From assembly GCA_039881145.1 (NCBI GenBank), contig JAYKKI010000013.1, positions 38,211,501-38,275,500 of the forward strand: a stretch of DNA of 64,000 nt, read 5' to 3'. Each line of letters starts with the position of its first letter. Positions within the stretch are counted from its first letter, which is position 1. Positions 35,469 through 45,624 of the stretch are shown here, piece by piece. The notes beneath the pieces were generated by a model, which was given only the letters and a program-made list of their open reading frames with translations, was not told where the DNA came from and ran no database searches. Position numbers and translations under genes: made by a program. This stretch comes from Druceiella hillmani (lineage: Eukaryota; Arthropoda; Insecta; Lepidoptera; Hepialidae).

Positions 35469-35655
35469 ATGGACAATAAATACAAATTCCTACTTAGTAA
35501 TATCGCGTGTCCATATTCATTAAGAGCGAAAATTGCCTATTCGTTTAATGATCACATATTAAGAGTACCCGTTTATTATTGTTTCTACGACTCTCTCTTC
35601 GTCAATCATTTTAATTTCGACGAGGCGATAGGTAATAAAAACCTAACTACACAAC
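35469..35655 (+). CDS. Possible short ORF running into a microsatellite
   Basis: An ATG frame beginning MDNKYKFLLSNIACPYSLRA has reasonable composition for about 60 codons (…VPVYYCFYDSLFVNHFNFDE) before it runs into CA/TA microsatellite sequence and finally stops at 35811-35813. No domain is recognised. Weak evidence. Confidence 0.15.
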
Positions 35656-35689
35656 TACACACACACACACATGTGTGTTTGTGTAGTTG

Positions 35690-35740
<51 letters not shown>
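35651..35740. repeat. (AC)n palindrome fused to an (AT)n microsatellite
   Basis: ACAACTACACACACACACAC (35651-35670) is followed without a loop by its near-perfect reverse complement ATGTGTGTTTGTGTAGTTGT (35671-35690; two mismatches). The AT run to about 35740 comes next. Confidence 0.92.
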
Positions 35741-35744
<4 letters not shown>

Positions 35745-35745
<1 letters not shown>

Positions 35746-36400
35746 CGCTTGAGCTACGTAAACATTTACGAAGCGTATCCTTGAACGATGATAGTACGAA
35801 ATGCTATGGATAGCGCGATGGCTTCAACATCACTTTTCTATAGGAATACGGTAATTTGTCTATGTCTTTATTGATATAGATAACATTACCGATACTAATA
35901 TCGATTGTAAAATGAATTAGATTAGACCAACGCCTGTGAAAGTCCCTTGGTCTCTTTCCTTCGACCCTCCCAATAACTGGGAACATTTTTTTTCTAATTT
36001 ATCGCTTCGAAAAACTTTGTGGCAATGTGGAAAAAAGAAAAAAACAATCATTACGCATAATATGTAATTTATATTATTTTCAATTGTTAACATTAATAGC
36101 CGAAACAACACTCAATCCATGATCAATAGGGCAGGTGGAAATCTCATTCGGAATCAATAATTTAATTATTAATTAAAAATCTAAATTCATATTTATTAAA
36201 TTTTGTCACCCTTCAAATACGATATAAGAATTTAGGTTAAATTTCCAATTGACAGGTGTTTTCAAGGAATCCATTTAAAATCATTATATGAACATTCAAT
36301 AGAAGAAAATATCTATGGTCAACCGAAAACATACAAGCAACGATGAAGATGACATATAAGTAACATGAGACAAGATGACATGTAAGTAACATGTCATTGG
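35745..36400. other. Non-coding stretch
   Basis: A ~25-bp direct duplication (GATGACAT(A/G)TAAGTAACATG) lies at about 36349-36392, just before the next array. No gene is seen. Confidence 0.5.
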
Positions 36401-36404
36401 AGTT

Positions 36405-37365
36405 GATTTAACATTCGTGTCAAATTAGCACGTAACAAATGACAATAAAACGCTACATCCATTCAGGTCGTATTGGCACATAACAAAACGACATAAGAAA
36501 ATTGTATTCATTCATGTCTCAATTATACGTAACAAAATGATATTATAAAGCTACCGTCATTTAAGCCGTGTTCGTACAGGCAAATAACAAAGTGACATCA
36601 TAAAACTGCATTCATTCGTCACTAATTTTATTCAAATAAAATGACATGGGGAAGCCGCGTTCACTAATATCATCTAGTTCGTAGTAAAATTTATTTATAA
36701 AGTGGCGTTTTTTCATGTTATATTAGAATATATTAAATGACGGTAGAAAAAGTGCCCATTCATATCATATTCATAGCAAATTGACATTAGAAAGCCGCGT
36801 TCGTTCATGTTATATTTTAATATAACAAAATAACATTGAAAAGTTGTATTCATTCATGTCCTATTGGTGCAAAATAAAACGAAATCATATAACAAATTGA
36901 CATTAGAAAGCTTCGTTTGTTCATTTGATGTTGGGACATAATAAAACGGCTTTCAAAAGCTCTGTTCGTTTATTTCATATTGGGACATAACAAAATGACG
37001 TTAGAAATCTGCGTTCATTAATGCCATATTGGTATATGACCAAATGATATTAGAAAGCTGCTTTTACTCATATTTTATTGGTACATAATTGGTATTGGAA
37101 ATCTATGTTCATTAATTTTGTATTGACAAGTGACGAAATGATATTAGAAAGCACCGCTTATTCATGTCATATTGGCACGATACAAAATGACATTAGAAAG
37201 CTGCGTTAATTCGTGTTGTATTGGTACATAACCAAATGGTATTAGAAATGTGCGTTCATTCATTTTCTATTGGCACGTAACGAAATTACATCAAAAAGCC
37301 GGGTTTATTCCCATTATATTTTTACATAACCAAATTGCACTAGACAGTTGGATTCAGGTGATATT
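36405..37365. repeat. ~60-bp minisatellite, about 16 diverged units
   Basis: The repeating order is TTCATTCATGTC, ATATTGGCACATAAC, AAAATGACATTAGAAAGCTG, then CGTTCATT, with unit starts about 60 bp apart. Units are diverged, and some are shortened. No frame is preserved. Confidence 0.92.
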
Positions 37366-37369
37366 CTTG

Positions 37370-38070
37370 TCATTATTTCAAGACAAAAGAATTTTGGGCA
37401 AAAGGAAAATTTGATCCTAAAATAAAAGCTCAATAGTCAACGAAGATGAGAGAAAACCAATATTCCAATTAACGAAGGTAGTAAACAAATGTAGGTATGG
37501 TATATGGTAGTAAACAATATAATAGAGACTGACATTGAACAATTGAAAACAATTCTGCCGATTTGATAAATGCAAATTTGCTGACAGACTTGGCTTGTAT
37601 TCCAAAAAACGATTACAGAAATCTTCGACGACATGGAAGTAAAGAAAGCACATCTGTAAACAGAAGAAGTTTATTTCCATTTAATTTTAACCTACGAGAA
37701 AATGTTGAATAACAATCTAATAATATTATTGTCAATAGCTAATGCTGTTATTAAATAATGTGAAAATCTTTTTCCTTCATATCGTTCAACATTTCTTTAT
37801 CAATGGGTTTAATTCAGTGTCTTTGACTCGCACCAATTTAAAAAAGTTGGAACTAAAAAAATAACGTAAATAGATTATTTTATTATATAATATAAGTAAA
37901 TATATATTTATACTATAAATATAGATATAAATAATATAACGTAGATATGCAGATATATAATAGTTGAATTATATCCATGGAAAATATTTAAAAAAAGTGA
38001 TTAATTTAAAGTACTAAATGATAATAGAAATATGAAAAAATATTTTTAGAATCTTCATCCGTCTGTTAAG
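37370..38070. other. Non-coding stretch
   Basis: Two overlapping minus frames (37417-37680) are A+T-rich noise. No element is recognised. Confidence 0.4.
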
Positions 38071-38078
38071 TTAATGTC

Positions 38079-38343
38079 TGTCGTTGCCATGGTGTGTTGG
38101 GTTGAGCACAAGGTATACGGCCTTTGACGATACGGCGCACCGCGGGGACCCGGGTTCGATTCCCCACCATTCGGGGCTGGACTGGTGTTATGGTTGGCTG
38201 TAAAAGATTGCTCTCGTAGAAATAAGTCTGCCATATGTATCAATCTATGTTATTATAATATCTATTATTGTTATTACAATAGTATTATAATATCTACTTT
38301 AATGTATCTAAAATTAAAGTAGATAAATAAATAAATAAATAAT
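38079..38343 (+). mobile_element. tRNA-derived SINE with LINE-like tail
   Basis: The head GTCGTTGCCATGGTGTGTTG is followed by a B box GGACCCGGGTTCGATTCC (near 38146-38163). The 3' part (38186-38232) matches the LINE 3' end at 375-421: TGTTATGGTT..CTG.AA.AGATTGCTC, GTAG.AATAAGT, GCC. Both end in AAAT repeats (here about 38325-38343). Shared 3' tails are the established way SINEs borrow LINE retrotransposition machinery. The AT-rich part before the tail contains an ATCTACTTTAAT/ATTAAAGTAGAT inverted repeat. Confidence 0.9.
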
Positions 38344-38629
38344 TTAATTTTTAATGACGCAAAATCTACTGGACGTATATTAATGCAATTTGGTGTGGTA
38401 ATAGTTTATATCTCGAGAAACATATAAGATTGTATCTAGATATTACAGATTTAAAATATCCATGACTTACTGAATTTTACGATATCGCAACTGCCAACGC
38501 CATCTATCAGCGGTTTTAGTAATGTTTATGCTCATAAATATTATGAAATTAATAAAAAATACAAAATGGAACAATAGTGATAATGACCATGATAATAGTT
38601 ATAATATTTTCGATATATAAGTTGGATCA

Positions 38630-38790
38630 GTCGTATTGTGGCTGGCACGTTGGCACGGAACGCCGAAGACGTAGATTCAATTCCCACCGGCCGATCGTTT
38701 TTTTTGTACTATTTGTAATAGTAACCGCTATCACCACTATATCGAAGTTATTTTCAAATATTCGCGGACGAAGTCGCGGGTATAGGTAAA
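38630..38790 (+). mobile_element. tRNA-like SINE head plus CGCGGACGAAGTCGCGGG hairpin
   Basis: An A-box-like GGCTGGCACGTTGG (near 38640-38653) and a B-box-like GTAGATTCAATTCCC (near 38671-38685) are followed by a T run and a body. The body ends in the short hairpin CGCGGACGAAGTCGCGGG (about 38763-38780), then TATAGGT. Such CGCGG-GAA-CGCGG hairpins just before a CTRR-type end are typical of insect Helitron 3' termini, but the last bases here (TATAG) do not fit exactly. It may be one element or two abutting fragments. Confidence 0.45.
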
Positions 38791-38927
38791 TATTAGATTC
38801 AAGATGACCCGCAATATATTCCCCGGCCTTCAATTCTTCAGTGGTGACCTGGAAACATTTAAATGCTTCCATTTTTAGTATTTAATTAGACTTTTTAAAC
38901 GATTAAATTTTTGTTAACATGCATTAA

Positions 38928-39218
38928 CAAATGAAACTACGTGATGTAGTATTATTTCTACTTTCTTTAATTTCTTTACCACGACCTAGGTTTGGTTGTA
39001 TTACAACATCTCCAGATGAGCTATTAGCAAAGATCTTCAGGTGGGCTATTAGCAAATATATCTTTGCTAATAGCCCACCTGAAGATGTTGTAATACAACC
39101 AAACCTAGGTCGTGGTAAAGAACTTAAAGAAAGTAGAAATAATACTACATCACGTAGTTTTATTTAATTGTGAATAATAAATTTCTACAAAATTAACGCC
39201 AAATATATTCAACAATCA
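38928..39218 (+). mobile_element. Palindromic mobile element, copy 1
   Basis: Inverted arms of about 105 bp run from ATGAAACTACGTGATGTAGT (from 38931) to ACTACATCACGTAGTTTTAT, meeting near 39055-39065. The left arm has an extra ~23-bp duplication near its inner end (TATTAGCAAA twice). A one-sided tail follows the right arm (GAATAATAAATTTCTAC ... CCAAATATATTCAA). The element is flanked by the 9-bp direct repeat ATGCATTAA (38919-38927 and 39219-39227), a plausible target-site duplication. Copy 2 lies at 58708-58983 in the opposite orientation. The 78-codon ATG frame is a by-product of stop-free arms. Confidence 0.88.
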
Positions 39219-39229
39219 ATGCATTAATA

Positions 39230-40595
39230 TTTTCAGTATAAATAGATGGTTACAATTGCTTTGTGAGTACCCAAATACACAGTTAGTGGATCTCTTTAAA
39301 TTGCCCCATGCCAGAGATTCTTATGATTATATTTAGGTCGTTTCATCTAAAAATTACGAGAATCAAATTTTGCCTCAAGTGACAGAAGCACAGCATGACC
39401 TAAAAATTTAATAAAATTACGCCACAAAATTTGTAGCAATAAATGTATTTACATTATTTTATGGTTTTTCTAATATACGTATTATATATTTATATATAAA
39501 TAAACATGTACTGTGTAATCAAAAAACCTATGTGACTTTAAATCCTAATTGAATACAGTTAGGTTATGCCTATCAATACCCCTTTTTCTAAATATAATCA
39601 TGATAAGTCAGATCACAATATCTTAAAAAAGTCAATTTGAAACTTTTAAGTTGTGTAAACCGTAAAAATGAATCTATGCGGCAGATCAAATTGAAATATT
39701 GTAGCTCAACTACAACACAAAATGTCACAGAGCACTTTTTTATATAAATTATAATAGAAATTAAATTTCCAAATGAGCTTGTTCAATAAAATTCAATATT
39801 TTTTACAAAGATGCGATAGATTAAATATATTCTAATATCGCATTGTTTCCACTACTAAAATAGTAAAATTCATCCCTTAATCAATTAATTAATTTTACAG
39901 TTTTAAAAAATCAAGCAACTTGACTCTTACAAATATCTATTGAGATAATTTTAAGTTACAAAAAAACATCGATATTTTAATTCACATAAAAAACACAATT
40001 TTCTAACATATTAATAAATAACATCATTTTCTGACATATTTTCAATAAAAAATTATTAGAAGATTTTTTTTCAAAATAGTGGATGCATTTTAAAGAGAAC
40101 AGATTCAGCTTACTAATGGCGTTCTATCGATTATTACACAACTTTATTGTGAAAATTATATGCACTCAATCATCGGAAATCATCAAAAGAGTCTTTTTTA
40201 GATTTTCTTCTGAAAATTTATTAAAAAAAGTCCTATAAGAATAATGGAATAAGTACTTTCAAGTAAAAAACGACGAGCTTGGAAAAGTTCCCACTCGTTT
40301 AAAAAAAATATTTGCGCTCCACGGTCGCTATCAAATTTCTCAAAAAAAGATTATTTCTTAAGTTTTTCTAACGTTCGATAGAGAAAAAGATATAGAGAAT
40401 TTGAGATTTTGATTGAAAAACTACGAAATATTTGCTTTAAAAATTATTTCACCTTATTCAAATATAATAATTTTTAGCAAACACACAATGGCCTAAAAAT
40501 TTTATTTATTTTTATTATGGCTTAATTTACCTGAGGAGTATTTTAAGAAAATTCCCGCTACGATAAAAAGTCTTATTATGCTTCGAATAGAGTTA
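39230..40595. other. Non-coding stretch
   Basis: No gene or element is recognised. Confidence 0.5.
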
Positions 40596-40599
40596 TATA

Positions 40600-40955
40600 T
40601 GGTACTTTTTGACATTATATTTATGTGTGTAAAACTTGCATAGGATAAAGTACTATTGATAAAGGAACAAAAATATGTCGTTATAAATATTATGTATGTA
40701 CTTTTTGACATTATATTTATGTCTCAAAAACTTACATAGGATAAAGTAACAAAAATATGTCGTTATAAATATTATGTATGTACATTATGACATTATATTT
40801 ATGTGTGTAAAACTTGCATAGGATAAAGTACTTATGATAAAGTAACAAAAATATGTCGTTATAAATATTATGCATGTACTTTTTGACATTATATTTAGTT
40901 CTGTAAAACTTGCATAAGTAAAGTACTATTGGTAAAGTAACAAAAATATATCGAA
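40600..40955. repeat. ~97-bp tandem repeat, four units
   Basis: GTACTTTTTGACATTATATT starts at about 40602, 40698, 40780 (as GTACATTATGACATT) and 40876. Each unit continues with AAAACTTGCATAGGATAAAG and ACAAAAATATGTCGTTATAA. The second unit is about 15 bp shorter through loss of a TACTATTGATAAAG segment. Confidence 0.93.
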
Positions 40956-40959
40956 AATC

Positions 40960-42425
40960 GTCAACATGATTTAATTTTTATGCTTAAGGATAAGTGGTCA
41001 CATGTCCTTCCTGTTGGAATAACAGCAATTCCGTCATTCAGTCACGAGAGAAGCTATGAAGAAATGTACAGTAATGTATAGAAAACCACATTCATTAATT
41101 AGCAAATGTATTTCCTATTATTTATTGTAATTATAACATTTAAAAATAATTATTATTATTATTTTATTTTGTTCTGTATTTAGTTACAATTCTAGTCAAT
41201 ATAGATGACTCAATGTAAATTCGACGTCTGTTCTGTAGCTCACACCCATAAACCTTACCTACTATCGTAGATTTGTGGTATATGAAAACTAATATTTGAA
41301 AAAGAAATAGTTTTTTAATACAAGTCTATGTAACAAAATAAAAATGTCGTTTTTCGAATTTCTAAATGATTGTTGTGGGGAACAAAATTAGTTCATCGAT
41401 AATTTTTCTTCCGCGTAAAATCAATTCGAAATTCGAAAAACATTCAAAATTCCAAATTTATTTCTTCAAAAAAAATTAATTTTATTACTTATGTGGTTGT
41501 CAACTGAAGTCTAATATTGGAGTATAATCAATTTAAATGGTTTCTTTTTTATTTTTTAAATCATATATCTACAGCTCATATTATTTCTATGCCTAATTTT
41601 TAATTCGACTACTTACAAATTTAATCTTATCGACCACTGAATTGGACAGAATTAATTTGTGTAGCAAGAAAATATTAACTATTTGATCATATTAATAATA
41701 TTTTTGGCATGTCTTAATCTTACGGTTTACTACATTTACAAAAATACTTTTTTAAATAAAAATTATATTTCATTGAATATTGTTTTGTAAATGCATTAAA
41801 TACACTCGTATTTCCTTTATGTTTCAGGATTGCCATATAATAAAAAATATTTATCCATAATTGATTTTCAATCAATAAAAAATATTTGCCTCTTAATAAT
41901 ATTCTAATTTTAATTGACTTTTATTTCGAAATACTAACACTTTTTTTATTTCATATGTTTTGTATTGAAATTATATATGCATACAGATGTAGCCAAACAT
42001 TTGGATTAAAAGACTAAAAAGTGTTGAGAACTGTCATTTAATTATCCAGCAATCTACGTCAAATTTATTAATCTATTTGCATTTGTATGTTAAGATTTAA
42101 TAATGAATTATATTTTTATCTCCTTTTCAATAAGGTTATTATTGTATTCATAGTTTAAAAACTGTATCAAAAACTGTACAACAAAAACGCAGATAGCGTT
42201 TTCATAATTGTCTGCTGGGTACCATTTTTTATCAGAAATTGAAGAATTACTTTATTCACGTTTTATCCAGAAAAAGCTAAGTATAATATTTAATTATACG
42301 ATGATTGTCATCGGGAATAGTTTTTCCATTTTTCTAGCAGTTTTTTCTGCGAAACTGTCCATCGAAAAACGAAAATCGTGCCTCGTACACCGCCAGGCTC
42401 GAGATAAAAAAATAACATAATTCCC
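40960..42425. other. Non-coding stretch
   Basis: An open frame of ~70 codons at 42208-42420 begins without an ATG. Its last third is basic (IEKRKSCLVHRQARDKK), but it has no recognisable domain. Confidence 0.4.
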
Positions 42426-42429
42426 TGCG

Positions 42430-42640
42430 GTCTTTTACCGAACAATCCTCGCTCGTTGGAAAACATTACGCACTACCAACACGAACGGGGCTGAGTATTT
42501 TATTGAATTGTGGCCAAAAAAGCGCGCGCCGAGAAGAAAAGGCCCAGAGGGATTCGTTTGCCTTTTTTAGATCCATTCGCGAAGACCGAATTTCCGAGTA
42601 AACGCGTGGGAAAAATAAAAGGTATCATAAGGACACGAGG
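42430..42640. other. GC-richer island
   Basis: CpG-rich words (AAGCGCGCGCCGAGAAG, AGGCCCAGAGGGATTCG, CGCGAAGACCGAATTTCC, AAACGCGTGGG) sit in A+T-rich surroundings directly upstream of the 133-bp array. Short frames are open (VAKKARAEKKRPRGI), but none is recognisable. A regulatory element, an exon or a TE end are all possible. Confidence 0.25.
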
Positions 42641-42704
42641 CTTACTTTGAGAATGAGTAAATGGAAGTTATCGCATAGCTGGGATTAGAAATATAGGACG
42701 AACA

Positions 42705-43375
42705 TTACAGAAGATGTTTTTCTTGCCAAACGTGTTTCCAGTGCGCTTAATGATTGCGTGCTATCTAAAATTTAAGGCACTAAAATAGAACTATTCATTG
42801 AAATGCAAGGAGTGGAGTCAATAATAATTTATATGGTTGCAGAGGGAGTTGTTGTTACCGAACGTGTTTCCAGTGCGTTTAATGATGACGTGATATCTAA
42901 AATTGAAGGTACTAAAATAGAACTCTTTATTTAGTTAAAAGGGGTGGAGTCAAAAAATAATTTGTGTGATTGCGGAGGATGTTTTTCTTACTGAACGTGT
43001 TTCCAGTGTGTTTAATTATTACGTGATACCAAAAATTTAAGGTACTAAAATAGAACTATTTATTTAAGTACAAGGGGTAAAGTCAAAAATTATTTGTGTG
43101 ATTGCAGAGGATGTTTTGCTTACTGGAGGTGTTTCCAGTGCGTTTAATGATTAAGTGATACCTAAAATTTAGAGGTAATCAAATAGAACTATTTATTGAG
43201 ATACAAAGGGTAGAATCAAAAATAATTTGTATGATTGCAGAGGATATTTTTGTTACCTAACCTGTTTCCAGTGCGTGGAAACAGGTTAGGTAATGATTAC
43301 GTGTAACCTAAAATTTAAGGTACTAAAATAGAACTATTTATTTAGTTAAAAGGTGTGGAGTTAAAAATTTGTATG
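42705..43375. repeat. ~133-bp tandem repeat, five units
   Basis: GTGTTTCCAGTG starts at about 42732, 42864, 42997, 43130 and 43262, spaced 132-133 bp. Each unit contains GATGTTTTTCTTACTGAAC, TTTAATGATTACGTGATA, AAGGTACTAAAATAGAACT, GGGGTGGAGTCAAAAA and GTGTGATTGCAGAGGA. The fifth unit carries a palindromic insertion (43253-43293). Confidence 0.95.
43253..43293. repeat. 18-bp-arm palindrome inside one satellite unit
   Basis: TTACCTAACCTGTTTCCA (43253-43270), loop GTGCG, then TGGAAACAGGTTAGGTAA (43276-43293), a perfect inverted repeat. Sister units read GTGCGTTTAATGATTACGTG after the loop position, so the right arm is an inverted copy of the left arm inserted into the unit. Confidence 0.97.
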
Positions 43376-43677
43376 CTTCCGTAACACAGACTCAAAAACC
43401 AAACCCTCATAAAAACCACTCAAGCATCTGTTGGTGTGTCAATTTTCTTAGAAACGATGTGACGAGGAAACTTGAAATTTTCGCATAGTAATAATTAAAC
43501 CACGCGTTTTACAACAGCTAACTTGTTTTGAAGATATTCATGTTAACGTTGAAACATTCTGATACGTGCATTAGAAAGGATTTTTTTTTAATTTTATTGT
43601 TCACATGAAAGGGCTAGTTATGAGGAATAAAAAAATAATGATCTGTCCACAATTTTAAATTGCATATTTAAAATTAT

Positions 43678-44119
43678 ATGCTAAAAACATGCAAAAATGG
43701 AGCATTAAATCCTATGTTTAAAACTATTGAACCAAAAATTATGACAAAAACAGGATTGATAAAACCTAACCGGAAGGATACAGTAAAATTATGTTTTATT
43801 TATTTCTTGGAAACCCCATACACTAATTACAGTATTACCCAAAGTGCTGAGGATGTGGAAGAACATATAACAAAGAGTTATAAAATAATGAGGATTAGGA
43901 CAATACACTCACAATTCCATAATATTGAAAAACAAATATACAGTAATTGGAACAACTATCACCAAGCAATCAGTTGTGTACTCTAAGCAACTCTATTACT
44001 CCGTTTTTGAAGTGGTCAATGGAGCAGAAAACATATCTAGGCTGGATGCATCTTGCAATACTGCGTTGAGTAACGTGTGTGCACGAAAGGCAGCTGTAGA
44101 ATATTCGTGCGGGTTCTAG
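43678..44119 (+). pseudogene. Two overlapping protein-like frames, unknown
   Basis: An ATG frame (43678-43986, 102 codons) reads MLKTCKNGALNPMFKTIEPK ... YTNYSITQSAEDVEEHITKS. At about 43925-43940 the protein-like signal passes to another frame that reads YSVFEVVNGAENISRLDASC and NTALSNVCARKAAVEYSCGF to a stop at 44117-44119. The handover looks like a single frameshift in a decaying coding sequence or two exons. No domain is recognised. The 300 bp that follow (to about 44440) are also slightly GC-richer, with broken frames. Confidence 0.3.
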
Positions 44120-44499
44120 GCAAAATAAACAATGACATCGTCCTCTCATGTAGTAGCCTGGATCATAAAGAGCCAGTAAACTCCGGATTTAGGAGTTAAT
44201 AACATAATGATATACTAATTTAAAAAAAAAACGCATGGTCAAAAGCAATTCCCGTCGAATTTGAAGGGAATTACATTCATCCATGCCCATTAAGAAATCT
44301 GAGGGAAATGAGTAAGGATAATGCCCAAACATCTATAATACAAAAACCTATCAAACTTTTTTACTATTTTCTCCAGCACGAGGATATAAGTAGCTTCATA
44401 CCGAGACCAGGTAATTGCATTCGTTTCAAATATACTACGGACATACATTTATTAATACATTACGGGTAACCTATTCGTAAGGATAATTAATTAATAATT

Positions 44500-44690
44500 T
44501 AACAAATTAAAACAAAATAATATATAAATTAAACATGAATACAAAATATACAAGAGCTATGAAAAATACCAACGACACATTATGATTAATTTATTTTCTC
44601 TTATCATAAACAAATCACACTCTGGCGCAAATGTGATCAGGTGATTGAGTAGTTGAATACCATGGAGAAATGGAGCGATCTTAGCGATTA
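44500..44690 (-). mobile_element. LINE 3' relic (minus strand), copy 1
   Basis: The minus strand reads APFLHGIQLLNHLITFAPEC (from about 44680 leftwards), matching APFFHGIKLFNHLITAALEC of the relic at 52.9-53.1 kb. The pattern 'PFFhgik.fNhLp..i' is the C-terminal motif of jockey/CR1-type reverse transcriptases. The 3' region runs to an A+T-rich end near 44500 without a clear AAAT tail. Confidence 0.6.
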
Positions 44691-44752
44691 TTCTATATCT
44701 TATAATTTTTATATATGTTACATGTTTTAACGCCTGTGTAAGATGTGATGGG

Positions 44753-45270
44753 CACCCGCGTATGATGTATGTTCCCCAATATTTTAAATTTAGAGGTACC
44801 CGCGATATGATCTAAGGTCCCTGATGATGTTTACTTCTAATATTGTAATTATCAAATATTTGGAGGCACCTGCTATATGATGTACAGTCCCTGATATTGT
44901 GTACTTCTAATATTGTAATTATGATATATTTAGAGGTACCTGCGATACGATGTAAGGTCCCTAATTTTTTATACTCCTGATGTTGTAATTATAATATCTT
45001 TAGAGGAACCCGCGGTATGACGTAAAATCCCTAATATTGTATACTTCTATTTTTGTAATTATCATGTATTTATAGGTACCCGCGGTATGATGTAAGGTCG
45101 TTGATGTTGTATACTTCTAATATTGTAATTATCATATATTTGCAGGTATCCGCGATATGATATAAGGTCCGTAATGTTGTATGCTTCTAATATTGTAATT
45201 ATCATATATCTAAAAGTACCCGCGGTATAATGCAAGGTCCCTGATGTTGCATACTTCTAATATTGGAATT

Positions 45271-45334
<64 letters not shown>

Positions 45335-45620
45335 AAAGTACACGCGGTATGATGCAAGATCCCTGATATTATACACTTCTAATATTATTATTATCATAAA
45401 TTTGCGCGATATTATGTAAGATTCATGATATTGCATACTGCTAATATTACAATTATCATATATTTAGAGGTACCCGCGATATGATGTAAAATCTCTAATG
45501 TTGTATACTTCTAATGTTGTAATTATCAAATATTTAGAGGTACCAGCGATATGATGCAAGGTCCCTTATATGGTTTACTTCTAATATTGTAATTATTTTA
45601 TATTTAGTGGTACCCGCTGT
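44753..45620. repeat. ~70-bp minisatellite, about 12 units
   Basis: Each unit contains GTACCCGCGATATGATGTAA, GGTCCCTGATGTTGTATAC, TTCTAATATTGTAATTATC and ATATATTTAGAG. Unit starts are near 44754, 44807, 44867, 44937, 45007, 45078, 45147, 45217, 45339, 45472 and 45541. Inside the unit starting at 45217 the ATCATATAT word has expanded into an (AT)n microsatellite (about 45276-45333), lengthening that unit to about 122 bp. Confidence 0.94.
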
Positions 45621-45624
45621 TCGC

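Noticed and set aside
35469..35813. 114-codon ORF as a real gene
   Set aside because: Its C-terminal half is CA/TA microsatellite. The N-terminal half alone has no recognisable domain, so it is kept only at very low confidence.
32735..37365. CRISPR-like arrays
   Set aside because: Units are contiguous tandem repeats without unique spacers, and the DNA is eukaryotic.
38140..38165. Functional tRNA genes at GGTTCGATTCC-type B boxes (also near 18370, 27035, 27700 and 38675)
   Set aside because: No complete cloverleaf with acceptor stem could be folded. The B boxes sit in SINE heads with SINE bodies and tails.
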